DNA from: Chloroflexota bacterium
GTDB lineage: Bacteria > Chloroflexota > Anaerolineae > UBA4142
Reading direction: 5' to 3'
DNA: 64,000 nt
Assembly: GCA_023381515.1 (NCBI GenBank)
Contig: JAMCQI010000049.1
Span: 62,001-126,000, forward strand
Numbering within the stretch: position 1 is the first letter of the stretch; every line of letters begins with the position of its first letter. The position numbers and the translations under genes are program-made. The notes under the pieces were generated by a model, which was given only the letters and a program-made list of their open reading frames with translations, ran no database searches and was not told where the DNA came from. Shown piece by piece: positions 51,301-61,384 of the stretch.

Positions 51301-52442
51301 GGATCCTGCTAAGCGGCCTGATGGCAGGCGTGCCTTATCAGGGGGGCGCGACCTGGGCGGTTTTACAGTATCTGCTCGGCTTTAAACGTCTGGGGCATGA
51401 CGTTTGTTTCGTCGAGCCGGTGGAAGCCGGCGCGCTGCGACCGAACGGGACAGACCTGGCCGGCTCGACGAATGCGGCCTATTTCCGCAGCGTCGTCGAA
51501 CAATTCGAACTGGCAGAATCGGCCGCGCTGCTCGTCAAGGACACGACGGAGACGTTCGGACTGAGCTACAGCAAACTAGCACGAATCGCCGCCGGCGCGG
51601 ATGTGCTGTTCAACATCTCGGGAATGCTGACCGACGAAAGGTTGCTGAGCAGAATCCCTCGGCGTGTCTATCTCGATCTCGACCCTGCGTTTATCCAGAT
51701 CTGGCATACGCAGGGCATCGATATGCACCTGGCTGGGCACACACATTTCGTCACGATCGCCCGCGCTCTGGGGCAGCCGGACTGCCACATTCCTACTTGC
51801 GGCCGAAGCTGGATTTCGACCTTTCAGCCGGTCGTACTCGAACACTGGCCTCTTGCCCAGAATGTACGCTACCATGCACTCACGACGGTCGCCAACTGGC
51901 GAGGCTATGGGTCCGTCGAGCATGAGGGTGTGTTCTACGGCCAGAAAGCTCATTCCCTTCGGCCCTTTTTCGCCCTGCCGAGAGCAAGCCCGCTCAAATT
52001 CATGCTGGCGTTGGCCATTCACCCCGGCGAAGCAAAGGACCTGCAAGCGCTCCGCGCAAATGGCTGGGAGTTGCTGGATCCCGCAAGGGTCGCCGGAACC
52101 CCGAACGCTTACCGCGAATTTGTCCAAACGTCTATGGCCGAGTTCGGCATCGCCAAGAGCGGTTACGTGGCGGCACGCTCGGGTTGGTTCAGCGACCGGA
52201 GCACCTGCTACCTCGCCTCGGGGCGGCCGGTCCTCGCGCAAGAAACCGGTTTCAGCCATTATCTCCCTGTGGGAGAGGGGCTGTTCCGCTTTTCGACGAT
52301 GGACGATGCCCTCGAAGCGATTCAAGAATTGAACCGCAACTATATTCGTCACGCGCATGCGGCGCGGGCATTGGCGGAGGCATACCTCGATTCTGATCTC
52401 GTCCTGAGTTCGCTCTTGGAGCGAGTGGGAGCGGTCGGATGA
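51297..52442 (+). CDS. Glycosyltransferase-like GT-B protein, free paralogue B of the exporter-fused domain
   Basis: A 381-residue protein overlapping the DUF1796 gene by ATGA. RILLSGLMAGVPYQGGATWA opens a GT-B-like N-terminal domain, RRVYLDLDPAFIQIWHTQG sits mid-protein and RSGWFSDRSTCYLASGRPVL with AQETGF near the C-terminus, in the same order as paralogue A (44479) and the exporter fusion. Pairwise similarity is clear throughout. It overlaps the next gene by ATGA. Function as for paralogue A, inferred from fold and context. Confidence 0.85.
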   Translation: MRILLSGLMAGVPYQGGATWAVLQYLLGFKRLGHDVCFVEPVEAGALRPNGTDLAGSTNAAYFRSVVEQFELAESAALLVKDTTETFGLSYSKLARIAAGADVLFNISGMLTDERLLSRIPRRVYLDLDPAFIQIWHTQGIDMHLAGHTHFVTIARALGQPDCHIPTCGRSWISTFQPVVLEHWPLAQNVRYHALTTVANWRGYGSVEHEGVFYGQKAHSLRPFFALPRASPLKFMLALAIHPGEAKDLQALRANGWELLDPARVAGTPNAYREFVQTSMAEFGIAKSGYVAARSGWFSDRSTCYLASGRPVLAQETGFSHYLPVGEGLFRFSTMDDALEAIQELNRNYIRHAHAARALAEAYLDSDLVLSSLLERVGAVG

Positions 52443-53449
52443 AAGAGCCGGAAGTCTGCGAGCTCGACGCAATCGACCTTCGAGTTGAACTGGAGCAGCT
52501 GCTCGGCGAATACTACCACGCGCCCCAGCACATCTCTCGTCTAGAGCGACGGCCTTTTGCGTGTCGGACGAGCTTTGCGCTAGAGGAATTGGAGATGGAC
52601 CTGGAAGATGGCCGTCATCTCCAAATGCTCTGCAAGAGCCTGGCGCGTCGTTCTTTGGATCCGGGGGCCCAGCGCGCCAAACCCCGCTGGCTCCATAACG
52701 CGATGCGCGAAATCGAAACCTATCGCCGGATTCTCATGCCGCACGGGCTGACCACATGCACTTGCTACGGCGCCTCGATCCAGCCCCGACGCGGACGCTA
52801 TCTTCTATTTATCGAACGCGTGAACGCTTGCGAACTTTTTCAGATGGGCGATTTTGACATCTGGGAGCAGGTCGCGCGCTGGTTGGCCGGGATGCACACG
52901 CAGTTCGCCGGACAGGGCAAGGCGCTGGAACGGCTTGCGCCATTGATCGTTTATGATCGCGCCTTTTACCATCGCTGGATCACGCGGGCGCGCGCGTTTT
53001 CCGCCGGGACAGAAACGGCGGCTTGGATTGAAATGCTCGCGCAGCGATACGATCAGGTCGTCGACCGCATGCTCACATTGGGTGAAACCCTGCTCCACGG
53101 CGAGTTCTATGCATCGAATATCCTTGTGCTTCCACGAGAGAATGGCCTGCGCGTCTGCCCGGTCGACTGGGAAATGGCGGCAATCGGCCCCGGCTTAATA
53201 GACCTGGGAGCGCTCATCGCCGGGAATTGGTCGGAAGAGCAAAAGAGGCAGCTGGCACGTGCCTACTATCTCGCCCTGCCGACGCCGCGCGAATGGGAAT
53301 GGGAGGTGTTCCTGGAGGCGCTGGACTACTGTCGGCTGCACCTCGCCGTGCAATGGCTCGGCTGGTCTGCCCATTGGTCGCCGCCGCCTGAGCACGCACA
53401 GAATTGGCTTCGCGAGGCGATCTCGCTCGCCGAAAGGCTAAAATTATGA
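52439..53449 (+). CDS. APH-fold phosphotransferase (small-molecule or glycan kinase)
   Basis: A 336-residue protein of the aminoglycoside/choline kinase fold. TLLHGEFYASNILVL is the catalytic loop (HGEFYxxN, with Glu in place of the usual Asp) and CPVDWEMAAIGPGLIDLGAL the metal-binding DWE motif. The N-terminal lobe is less clear. The HGE variant occurs in active family members, but activity is unproven. In this operon the likely acceptor is a sugar, lipid or chain end; together with the coiled-coil methyltransferase it could form a split version of the WbdD kinase-methyltransferase cap. ATGA overlaps link it to both neighbours. Confidence 0.85.
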   Translation: MKEPEVCELDAIDLRVELEQLLGEYYHAPQHISRLERRPFACRTSFALEELEMDLEDGRHLQMLCKSLARRSLDPGAQRAKPRWLHNAMREIETYRRILMPHGLTTCTCYGASIQPRRGRYLLFIERVNACELFQMGDFDIWEQVARWLAGMHTQFAGQGKALERLAPLIVYDRAFYHRWITRARAFSAGTETAAWIEMLAQRYDQVVDRMLTLGETLLHGEFYASNILVLPRENGLRVCPVDWEMAAIGPGLIDLGALIAGNWSEEQKRQLARAYYLALPTPREWEWEVFLEALDYCRLHLAVQWLGWSAHWSPPPEHAQNWLREAISLAERLKL

Positions 53450-54180
53450 TGGTAAACACCACTCGCCATTTGATCGTCAATGCCGACGACCTGGGTCTGA
53501 GCCAGGGAGTCAATCAAGGCATCATCCAAGCGCACGAAAAGGGGATCGTGACGAGCGCGAGTCTCATGACCCGCTATCCCGCCGCGCTTGACGCGGGCGC
53601 GTACAGCCGGGCGCATCCCGAGTTGGCTCTCGGCCTGCATTTCGACATCGGGGAATGGGCCTACCGCGACGACCGTTGGGTCCCAGTGTATCAAGTCGTG
53701 CCTGAGGATGATGTGTTTGGGATAGAGACCGAACTGAAAAGCCAGCTTGAACGCTTTCGCGAGATTGTGGGACATGACCCGACACACCTCGATTCGCACC
53801 AACACGTCCACCGGCGTGAGCCAGTCCGCTCTCTCCTGCTGCGAGTCGCTCAGGAACTGGCCATACCTCTGCGCGAATGCTCAACCTGGATTCGCTACGA
53901 CGGGCGCTTTTACGGCCAAGACTCGCGTGGCGCTCCCTGGCCCCAGAACGTCAGCATAGCCGGTCTCCTGGAAATTCTGTCCAGCCTGCCCCCGGGAATT
54001 TCTGAACTAGCTTGTCACCCAGGTCTGGATCCGCAACTGGAGTCGCCTTACCGCCAGGAAAGAGCCATGGAAGTGAAAACGCTCTGCCACGCCACCACGA
54101 GGTCCGCGCTCCAAACCTCCGGGATCGAGCTCATTTCGTTCCACGATGTCCAGCAGTTTGCCCCTTTACCCTCCGTTTAG
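53446..54180 (+). CDS. ChbG/HpnK-family (YdjC-like) carbohydrate deacetylase
   Basis: A 244-residue protein. LIVNADDLGLSQGVNQGII holds the Asp-Asp metal site; LALGLHFDIGEW and DPTHLDSHQHVH supply the His ligands, and ISELACHPGLD the late His motif. The family removes N-acetyl groups from chitooligosaccharides, hopanoid glycosides or similar sugars. The start is ATG 53446, overlapping the kinase stop (ATGA); ATG 53449 is an alternative. It is the last gene of the glycan operon, so deacetylation of an N-acetylated sugar in the product is plausible. Confidence 0.92.
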   Translation: MMVNTTRHLIVNADDLGLSQGVNQGIIQAHEKGIVTSASLMTRYPAALDAGAYSRAHPELALGLHFDIGEWAYRDDRWVPVYQVVPEDDVFGIETELKSQLERFREIVGHDPTHLDSHQHVHRREPVRSLLLRVAQELAIPLRECSTWIRYDGRFYGQDSRGAPWPQNVSIAGLLEILSSLPPGISELACHPGLDPQLESPYRQERAMEVKTLCHATTRSALQTSGIELISFHDVQQFAPLPSV

Positions 54181-54255
54181 CTCACCCGCCCAAGCTATAG
54201 TAGAATGCGTTCAAATCTCGCACGGCGCGCGACCAAGCATTCGCCAAAAGGAGAC

Positions 54256-54288
54256 CAAGGCAGCAAGTCACTGCCTTGCTCTTTTTTC
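54256..54288 (+). terminator. Intrinsic terminator of the glycan operon
   Basis: CAAGGCAG (54256-54263) and CTGCCTTG (54271-54278) form a perfect 8-bp stem with a 7-nt loop, followed by CTCTTTTTTC. It lies 75 bp after the last gene. Confidence 0.93.
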
Positions 54289-54379
54289 TATCTTCTGCAA
54301 CTCGCCGGCTTTTTGGTCGCCTGCAGGTTGTTCCTCGTGGCGGCACCGCTCGGGATGATGGGCCGCGGCCCGATAGACA

Positions 54380-57300
54380 TCACCGGGTCAGCACCGGAAG
54401 GAAGAGCTTGCTGGCGTTCACCACCTGCGTCAAGGGGACGCTCGCAGCAGGAACCAAGTTCGCATCGCCGCCATACTGCGCGGTAATCGTGTGCGAGCCG
54501 ACCGCGAGCGCCGAGGTGCTGAACGTCACGACGCCATTCGCGCTCATTGTGCGCGTGACGTTTGTTCGGCTGTCGATGGTGAAGGTTACGACGCCTGTCG
54601 GCGTTACGTCCTTCGGCTGGCGCGGTGCCGCCATTGCAGCGGATTGGGTCAACGTCGCACTGAACGTCACTGTTTCGCCCACAACAGATGGAGTCTTGGA
54701 CGAGGCAAGTGCGAGGCTCGTATTCGCTTGGCCAATAGTGAAGGAGAGCGCATTGGATAGCCCACCGCCCGGGGTCGGGTTGAACACGGTGATACTCGCC
54801 GTTCCAACGCCGGCAATGTCGTTAGCCGGAATTGATGCGGTAAGCTGCGTATCGCTCACGTAGCTGGTTGTGCGATTGCTGCCATTCCAGCGAACAGTCG
54901 AGCCGTTGGCAAAGTTCGTCCCGGTGACCGTCAGCGTGAATGCCGCGCCGCCCGCCTTGCCAGAAGATGGCCCGACGGTCGTGAGAGTTGGAACCGCGTA
55001 TGGGACCGTGAACACGCCGACCTGCGGATCGTGGTCGCTCGATTGGTAGGCGAACTCGGAATTGACGTGCACGACCTGGTAGGTACGCGTCCAGGCATTG
55101 AACGGGTCGTTGCTCAAGAGAATGTGATCCAGCGTTTCCGAATTGCCTTCGTAGACGTAGGTGTAGCGCTCGGCGGGCGGCAACGTGTCGATGAGCGCAT
55201 TCAAAATCTGGGGTGTGCCTTTCAGAGTTTGCAGAGGCGCCGAGAATTGAAAATCGTTCAAGTCGCCCATGACGACGACATCGGCGTTCGGATCGTAGCC
55301 GAGAATGCTGTTCACGAAATCGTGGACGACCTGGGCCTGCTGCAAACGCTGGGTTGCCGAGCTGAGCGCGGGCGGCTGGTAACGACCGACGAGCGGCTGG
55401 TCGCCCCCCTTCGAGTTCCAGTGGTTGGCAATCACGAACAGGTGACGACCATGGAACAAGAACTCGCCGGCAAGCGGCTTGCGACTATCGACGAAAGCTG
55501 CATTCTGCGGATCGATGCGCCCTGGGCTGAACGAGAGGTGCACGCCGCTTGCATCCTTGACGGCCTGGACGGCCATCGTCGACAGATTGCAGCTCCCGCA
55601 ACTGCGGTCGACAAACGACACGCCGCGATCGGTGCGGAAGAGAAATCCCTGGCGAATATTCCCGCCGGGTGCACCACCATCCTGGTTGTCGACAGGATTG
55701 ACCTGGCGGTACTGGTAGGCGGGACCACCTGCCGTCTGAATCGCCGTGATGAGCTTGTCGTAGGTAGTCGCTGCGTCGACCGTACCATCGTCCGTCCTGC
55801 CGTTGTTATCCTGGATCTCCTCGACGGCAAGGATATCCGGCGCTTTCAGGTTGTTGACAATCAGACCCGCCAGGGTGTTGAACTTGGACGCTGGATCGGA
55901 GGGAGCCAGGTTTTCCACGTTGAACGTGGCAATCGCAATCTGGTTATTCCCTGCCACTGGGCCTGTTTGCGGTGCAACTCCATCCGTCACCCTCGTCAGC
56001 GGCTCGGTGAATTCGAGCATATAGTTGCCAAAGTTGTAGTCCAAGACCCCGACGACCGGTGTGGTAAAGTGATCGCCGACATTTAGCTGCGGCGAGGGCA
56101 AGAGGGAATCATCGAGGACGACGCGCTCGGGATTATAGTCGTCCGCCTGGATGACGAGGCCGCCGCGCGGCGTCCGCAAGCTAGCATTCGCGCCATTGTC
56201 GCCGACGATCGGAGTCTCGCCGTAAATGTTCGTCGGGCCCACGGCAACGGCATCGTTAAGCCGGATGTACATTCCTTCAAGGCTTTCCCAAAAGTCAACG
56301 CCATCTTCTGCCGGGTCAAAGACATTACCCGTTTCGACATTGCCGCCAGTCGCGTCGTTCTCAATGATCTTGGTCGGTGGAATGCGGCCTCCAGTGCCGA
56401 CAACTACAGCAGGAGGCAGAGTGTTCCCGCTTGAGACTTTTGTGATGGTCGGCCAGGTGATCTCGGTTACTGTGAGATTTGCGCTGCTGCTCCCCCCGGG
56501 ACGATATTCGTTGACCGTTCCAGCCACCGTGATTGCGTCTCCAGCGCTAACCGTGGGCGTGGAGCCAGTGTACACAAAGATACCTTCAGATGTAGCATCA
56601 TCCGCGTCCCAGTCTGCCTGCGGCGACTCGAGCCAAAAGCCCTTGCTGCCGCTGGTTCGGACCGCCGTTACAATAGCGGACTTGAGCGTCACGAGTTGGT
56701 TGCTCTTGGGAGAGATCTGGCCGGCGCCTTGAACATCGTGAATATTGACAAGCGGAGCGACGACTAGTTTTATAGTTGCAGTCCCCGTGCGGCCTTGGGC
56801 ATCCGTGATGGTGCACGGGAGAGACTTGGCGCCCGTGGGCGTACTCGCATTGACCATAGCAATATACGAGAAAGTGCTGTCCCCATTGGTCGCATCTCCA
56901 TTCGTGCCATCATCGTAAAAGGCCTGAGAGGCGCCGCCGCCGATCGCGGTAAGGCTGCAAGTGACACCCATACCTGTACTAACCGGGTTCGCTCCAGGCG
57001 TGGCGGCAACGGTGAGGAGAGTAGAGTTGCCAGCTGGCAGGCCGCTCGGAGTGGCTGTACCGACGCCGCTTGGTGGAGTGGGGCAGATGAAAGCCGATGT
57101 GGAAGAATTGCGGGGAGCCGATGGGTTGACCAAGGTAAAATCACTCGAGTTGTCGTCCGAGTCTTGGCAACCACTGTTCTGGCGGCCCATGCCGGCATTG
57201 GCGGCCGGCGCGGTGGTTGAGGTTCCTTCGATAAACGCATTCGCCGCTGTACCATACCCCACGGAGTCAATGCGCGTCCCTGTGTTCGGCGCACCATTTC

Positions 57301-57781
57301 GCAATGCAAGCCCACCGCCATCACCAGCTAATCTGCCGGTATCGCCGTCGGCATAGGTGGTGTCCGGAGCAACGTTCCCGTGATTTGCCGGGTCGTAGCC
57401 GGGTGTTGCGCCAACAAGGTAGTATCCACCAGCAGATATTACCGTACTAGCCGACCAGCTTACGAGTGACACATCCGAGGTGCCTGACGCCGATCGGTAA
57501 ACCAAGTTATAGCCGTTGAGGTCTACCGGACTGGAGCTCCGGTTGTGGATCTCTATGAACTCGTCCGCCGCAGATGCTCCCGCCACCTGGAATTGGCTGA
57601 TGACCACTGTGGTGGACACCGCCTGAACTGGCAGCGACGCTGAACTCAGAGAGACGACTGCGGCGAGGATGAAGGAGAGTGCGAGGAAGGCAAGTCTTGA
57701 AGATCGAAGAACGGGGACCGCCAAATGGGACAGAGGGAAGTACGAACCCAATCGTTTGGCTAGCGAAAAAGCTCGTTGCAT
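54380..57781 (-). CDS. Secreted lamin-tail/endonuclease-exonuclease-phosphatase protein (ExeM/NucH-like)
   Basis: A 1133-residue protein. A long signal peptide ([19 protein letters not shown]) ends near residue 55. A lamin-tail domain (about 58-200) has [20 protein letters not shown]. Linker Ig-like and OB-like domains follow, then the nuclease domain (about 630-950): [42 protein letters not shown] and [11 protein letters not shown] carry the metal and catalytic residues. An IPT/TIG domain and an Ig-like repeat end with KLFLPVLTR. The protein probably degrades extracellular DNA or phosphodiesters. A nearly identical leader precedes it and the gene at 61384. Confidence 0.9.
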   Translation of the reverse strand: MQRAFSLAKRLGSYFPLSHLAVPVLRSSRLAFLALSFILAAVVSLSSASLPVQAVSTTVVISQFQVAGASAADEFIEIHNRSSSPVDLNGYNLVYRSASGTSDVSLVSWSASTVISAGGYYLVGATPGYDPANHGNVAPDTTYADGDTGRLAGDGGGLALRNGAPNTGTRIDSVGYGTAANAFIEGTSTTAPAANAGMGRQNSGCQDSDDNSSDFTLVNPSAPRNSSTSAFICPTPPSGVGTATPSGLPAGNSTLLTVAATPGANPVSTGMGVTCSLTAIGGGASQAFYDDGTNGDATNGDSTFSYIAMVNASTPTGAKSLPCTITDAQGRTGTATIKLVVAPLVNIHDVQGAGQISPKSNQLVTLKSAIVTAVRTSGSKGFWLESPQADWDADDATSEGIFVYTGSTPTVSAGDAITVAGTVNEYRPGGSSSANLTVTEITWPTITKVSSGNTLPPAVVVGTGGRIPPTKIIENDATGGNVETGNVFDPAEDGVDFWESLEGMYIRLNDAVAVGPTNIYGETPIVGDNGANASLRTPRGGLVIQADDYNPERVVLDDSLLPSPQLNVGDHFTTPVVGVLDYNFGNYMLEFTEPLTRVTDGVAPQTGPVAGNNQIAIATFNVENLAPSDPASKFNTLAGLIVNNLKAPDILAVEEIQDNNGRTDDGTVDAATTYDKLITAIQTAGGPAYQYRQVNPVDNQDGGAPGGNIRQGFLFRTDRGVSFVDRSCGSCNLSTMAVQAVKDASGVHLSFSPGRIDPQNAAFVDSRKPLAGEFLFHGRHLFVIANHWNSKGGDQPLVGRYQPPALSSATQRLQQAQVVHDFVNSILGYDPNADVVVMGDLNDFQFSAPLQTLKGTPQILNALIDTLPPAERYTYVYEGNSETLDHILLSNDPFNAWTRTYQVVHVNSEFAYQSSDHDPQVGVFTVPYAVPTLTTVGPSSGKAGGAAFTLTVTGTNFANGSTVRWNGSNRTTSYVSDTQLTASIPANDIAGVGTASITVFNPTPGGGLSNALSFTIGQANTSLALASSKTPSVVGETVTFSATLTQSAAMAAPRQPKDVTPTGVVTFTIDSRTNVTRTMSANGVVTFSTSALAVGSHTITAQYGGDANLVPAASVPLTQVVNASKLFLPVLTR

Positions 57782-57962
57782 AGGTTCCTCTTCGAACCGA
57801 AGATGCGAGCAGAGTGTGTACTGACCAGAGAACCAATCCAGCGGAATAAAAAACCTGCCGCGAGTGGCTACCCAGCCTGGTGCGCCCGGCGACAGGTGTC
57901 GTAAGATGAAAATCCCTTGCGCTTGTTCGCGCAGAGATCACTCGAGTAGGTGGGTTTGGAGA
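57779..57962 (-). promoter_or_regulatory. Leader copy 1 with terminator and alternative hairpin
   Basis: Aligns without gaps to 61382-61565 with 8 mismatches in 184; bases 57834-57916 are identical. On the minus strand CCTGTCGC (complement of 57889-57896) pairs with GCGGCAGG (complement of 57854-57861), one G-U pair included, followed by six T (57848-57853). A competing hairpin CGAC-ACCT-GTCG (complement of 57890-57901) uses part of the first arm. It also contains TGCGC-GAACAA-GCGCA. It fills most of the 231-bp gap 57782-58012. Confidence 0.7.
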
Positions 57963-58012
57963 GGAACCCGCAAGCTCAACGCGGCTCCCTCTCCGTTGGC
58001 AAAACTGAGCTG

Positions 58013-61000
58013 CTAGTTGGTGCCTATATCGTGCGGTACGGTTACGGTTACCGATCCAGTGCCGACATTTCCACACGCGTCCGTCGCCTCGTACTGGATC
58101 GTGTAGGTGCGGCCGGGGCCGGTTCCGGAACGCTCGGCGCGCAGCTTGACAGTGTTATTGTTTATCGGGCCGATGTCGTTCGGTTGGTCTCCATCCCCCA
58201 GACCGTTGTCCGCCTCAGTTGACTTGACCGATAGGATCTTGACCGTGGGGTTGGGGTCGGCATTGTCGGTCCCTCTTACCGTTACAGTGACGTATTGGTG
58301 CTCCGGCGGCCACAGTTTGTTCGGAGTAGCAACGGCTGCGGGCGCTGTCCCGTCCGTGCAGAGATACGCCGCCTGCGGATCGTGGTCGCTCGTGCCGCGG
58401 CCTACGTCGCCGGTATAGTCGGCAGGAAAGTCGCTGTTGATGTGGGCAATTCGAAAGTTTCGGAGTCCTGCAAGGGCAGCATGGTTGACAAATAACTGAT
58501 CGAGCGTCTGCGCCATGCCGTTATAGACATAGCTGTATGCCGCCTCCGGCTTTTGGTCCTTCAGAACCTCCCACAGGTTCTTGAGGCCCAAGGCGGGGTC
58601 ATAGAGCGCGGCGAGTTGGTCCGAGGAATTGGCCTGACCGATAGGCGCAAAGGGATCATCGGGGCGCGGGTAGACGTTGAGGTCGCCGCCGAGGACGATA
58701 CGCGCACCCGGCTTGGCGGTCTGGATAAATTTCACAATCGCCGCGTTGTATTTGGCTTGCTCAGCGCGGTGCGCAACGCATGAATCGGGACCGCTCTTGA
58801 AATGATTATTAATCACATACACGTCAACGTGATTGTCCTCGCCAAGAGCGGACTCACGGATCCGGAAGAGCCCGATATCGGGAGCGCGTGGAAAGACCCA
58901 GCTGGATTCGCAGGCGGTTATCCCGGCTGGCAACACAGCATTCAGGCTCTTGGGGTTCGAGACATCGCTATCGTAAGGCACCGGTGCGCCGGCGTATACG
59001 ATCGCGGGAGCTGCGCCCAACACCGGGTCGCCGGCGGCGGGCAAGAGCTGCACGCGGTCGGTGCGGTACATGAATGCCGGAAGGATGCCTCTAAGGTCCG
59101 AACTGTTGCGATCAAACGCCGAATCGTAGGCCGGGCCGCCGAGTGAGGCAATCTTGAGCGCCAAGTCCTGCAGCACATCCGGCTTCCCATCCGCATTGTT
59201 GGTCGTTCCACAGGACAGCGCCCCGCCAGACACGGTGCAGATATCCTGATTTTCGACTTCCTGAAGCATGAGGATATCCGGGCTGTGCAGGTCGTTAATG
59301 ATCTGCTTGGCGATGTCGGTCAGGCGAGCCTGGTACGCGGCCTCGCTCACAGGAACATAATCGTAGGGTGGCTTGATCGGAGCCAGGAAAGGAGTACCGG
59401 TATTGGAGCAGCCTGTGTCGCCCGCAAAGTCGCAGCCGGAGACTGGATTGTTGCGATAATCGTACAGATTTTCCAGGTTGTAATCGACGACGCTAAAGGA
59501 AGTCTTGCGGTCAAACGTGGGCGGCGGATTGTTCCCGGCAGGATCAACGCCGTTACTGAACGCCGGCTGCGCCTCGACCTCGATCCGGTATTTGCTGTAG
59601 GTATAATTGAGGCCGCCGGCAACCGCACCGTTCAGAGTAGCGAAGGTGCGCGCCGGAGCGATCAGTGCTTTGGCATCGTTCGCCGCCGCCTTGATACCCA
59701 GGCTGCCCATCAGGATGCGGTAGCCGTTGCCATCCCAGTTGTTCGGGTCGTAATTATCGTCGAGCGGGTGCGCATCCCGGAAGGCACGACGGGTGTAGGG
59801 ATCCGCTCGCTTGGCCACCGTGCTATCTGGATTCGCAACCCAGACCTCGGCGTCGGCCGGATTGAAAACGTTGCGACCACCGAGGACGATGCTGCTTGCG
59901 GGCACCTGCACGCGCATCCCTTGGAGCCGCTCCCAGTAGCGGTTCGCATCCGCGAGGTCGGCGGGCGGGTTCGCCACGGCCGGTGGAACTTCGGCGTTGA
60001 CGTTTACTCCGTTGCGCACGAGGGCTAGGAGCGTCGGGTACTGGAGTTCCGTCATATTGTAGTACTCGGTCACGCTGCCTGCCAACACAATTTCGTCCCC
60101 AACGGCAGGCGTATAAGCTCCGCTCGGCCCGCTCATGGTGCTGCTCGTTCCCATATATACAAAGAGCCCATCGGAGGTATTCGGATTGCCGTCGGTCGTT
60201 GCGGACGTGTTCTGAATATAAAAGCCCTTGTATGTATTTGACGGATTGCTGGTCGCCTGCAGTGTCTTTTCGTAGATCACACCCTGAACGGCGACGGATT
60301 GGCCCTTGTAAGGCGATTGGTGTGTGGTCCCATTATCCGCGTTGGCGACAGGACCGTTCACGGCGCCGATGGGAATGACTACATAGACCACAAGCGCAAC
60401 AGGCGTACTGCGATTTTGTGCATCAGCGACCGTGCAGGAAATGTTCTTTATCCCACCGGTCGCGCCACTCGGGACGGAAATCGAGTAGGAGAAGGTGTTA
60501 TCCGCGGCCGTCGCATCCCCATGCGAACCGTCATCAAAGAACGGCTGGGATGCGGAGCCACCGAGCGCGGCCAAATTGCAGGTCACGCTCAGTCCGCTGC
60601 TGGGGGGGGTGGCACCAGCTGTCACTGCCACAGTGAGCAAAGTCGTGCCGCCTCGCAGGACGCCGCTTGGGATGGCGAGCCCAATGCCATGTGGGTTGTT
60701 GGAGTTGTTGCGTGGGTTCGGCGCACCGACGGAAAAGTCAGCTTTGTTGTTATCCGTGTCGGTAGCGCCGCCACCATTCCGTATTGCCGCCGTCGTGTTG
60801 CCAAGAGTGCCTGTGGCCCCGGTTCCTTCAAAGCAGTTGGCGCTGCCAAAACCAACGAAATCCACGATCGCGCCGCCCGTTGGGCAGGTGCCGGTGAGCG
60901 GTGCCGTGCTGCCGACAAGCGCCACTTTTCCGTCTGTGGCGCTCATGGCTATAGTCCCGATTGCGTCTGCAGGCGGCAGGTTGACGGTGCCGCCGCTTCC

Positions 61001-61384
61001 GGCAGCCTCTTGAACCAAATAGTAAGTACCGGGAGCCATGCTCCCTGAGAGGGGCGTCACCTGCCAAGAAGAGCCCGAAGAGGAGGCATATTGGACAGAC
61101 CAGCCGGTGATATCGACTGACACCGTGCCACGATTGAATAGCTCGATAAAGTCGTCCTTCAGAGTGGCACCGACATTGCCACCGCCTCCATATATCTGAC
61201 TGATGACGATGGTGGACGAAGCCGCCTGGGCGGGGATTGGAGTCGAACTCGCCAAGACGACTACCGGTAAGACCAACAAGACCAGCAGGAGGACGAGTCG
61301 GGGAGATCGCAGAGCGGGGAGCGCCGGATGGCGCGACGTGAAATGCAGAGCCAATCGTTTGGCTAGCGACGAAGCTCGTTGCAT
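58013..61384 (-). CDS. Secreted lamin-tail/endonuclease-exonuclease-phosphatase protein, diverged paralogue
   Basis: A 1123-residue protein from ATG 61384 (GGAGGA upstream; the frame is open through the leader to 61537). The signal region MQRASSLAKRLALHF resembles the paralogue's [15 protein letters not shown]. The lamin-tail domain has DDFIELFNRGTVSVDITGWS; the nuclease domain (about 680-1000) has VVDYNLENLYDYR, MLQEVENQD, INNHFKSGPDS, VLGGDLNVYPRPDDP and GTSDHDPQAAY. The C-terminus is an Ig/HYR-like domain (WPPEHQYVTVTV, YEATDACGNVGTG) instead of the IPT and FLP tail. Probable extracellular nuclease or phosphodiesterase. Confidence 0.9.
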   Translation of the reverse strand: MQRASSLAKRLALHFTSRHPALPALRSPRLVLLLVLLVLPVVVLASSTPIPAQAASSTIVISQIYGGGGNVGATLKDDFIELFNRGTVSVDITGWSVQYASSSGSSWQVTPLSGSMAPGTYYLVQEAAGSGGTVNLPPADAIGTIAMSATDGKVALVGSTAPLTGTCPTGGAIVDFVGFGSANCFEGTGATGTLGNTTAAIRNGGGATDTDNNKADFSVGAPNPRNNSNNPHGIGLAIPSGVLRGGTTLLTVAVTAGATPPSSGLSVTCNLAALGGSASQPFFDDGSHGDATAADNTFSYSISVPSGATGGIKNISCTVADAQNRSTPVALVVYVVIPIGAVNGPVANADNGTTHQSPYKGQSVAVQGVIYEKTLQATSNPSNTYKGFYIQNTSATTDGNPNTSDGLFVYMGTSSTMSGPSGAYTPAVGDEIVLAGSVTEYYNMTELQYPTLLALVRNGVNVNAEVPPAVANPPADLADANRYWERLQGMRVQVPASSIVLGGRNVFNPADAEVWVANPDSTVAKRADPYTRRAFRDAHPLDDNYDPNNWDGNGYRILMGSLGIKAAANDAKALIAPARTFATLNGAVAGGLNYTYSKYRIEVEAQPAFSNGVDPAGNNPPPTFDRKTSFSVVDYNLENLYDYRNNPVSGCDFAGDTGCSNTGTPFLAPIKPPYDYVPVSEAAYQARLTDIAKQIINDLHSPDILMLQEVENQDICTVSGGALSCGTTNNADGKPDVLQDLALKIASLGGPAYDSAFDRNSSDLRGILPAFMYRTDRVQLLPAAGDPVLGAAPAIVYAGAPVPYDSDVSNPKSLNAVLPAGITACESSWVFPRAPDIGLFRIRESALGEDNHVDVYVINNHFKSGPDSCVAHRAEQAKYNAAIVKFIQTAKPGARIVLGGDLNVYPRPDDPFAPIGQANSSDQLAALYDPALGLKNLWEVLKDQKPEAAYSYVYNGMAQTLDQLFVNHAALAGLRNFRIAHINSDFPADYTGDVGRGTSDHDPQAAYLCTDGTAPAAVATPNKLWPPEHQYVTVTVRGTDNADPNPTVKILSVKSTEADNGLGDGDQPNDIGPINNNTVKLRAERSGTGPGRTYTIQYEATDACGNVGTGSVTVTVPHDIGTN

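Noticed and set aside
55031..56086. 351-codon plus-strand frame
   Set aside because: Antisense to the lamin-tail nuclease, whose catalytic motifs lie in exactly this region.
57779..57962. c-di-GMP-I riboswitch as the identity of the repeated leader
   Set aside because: The GCACAGGGCAAACC and GACGCAAAGCC core motifs are absent, although GGGTAGCC superficially resembles its 3' part; left as an unclassified leader.
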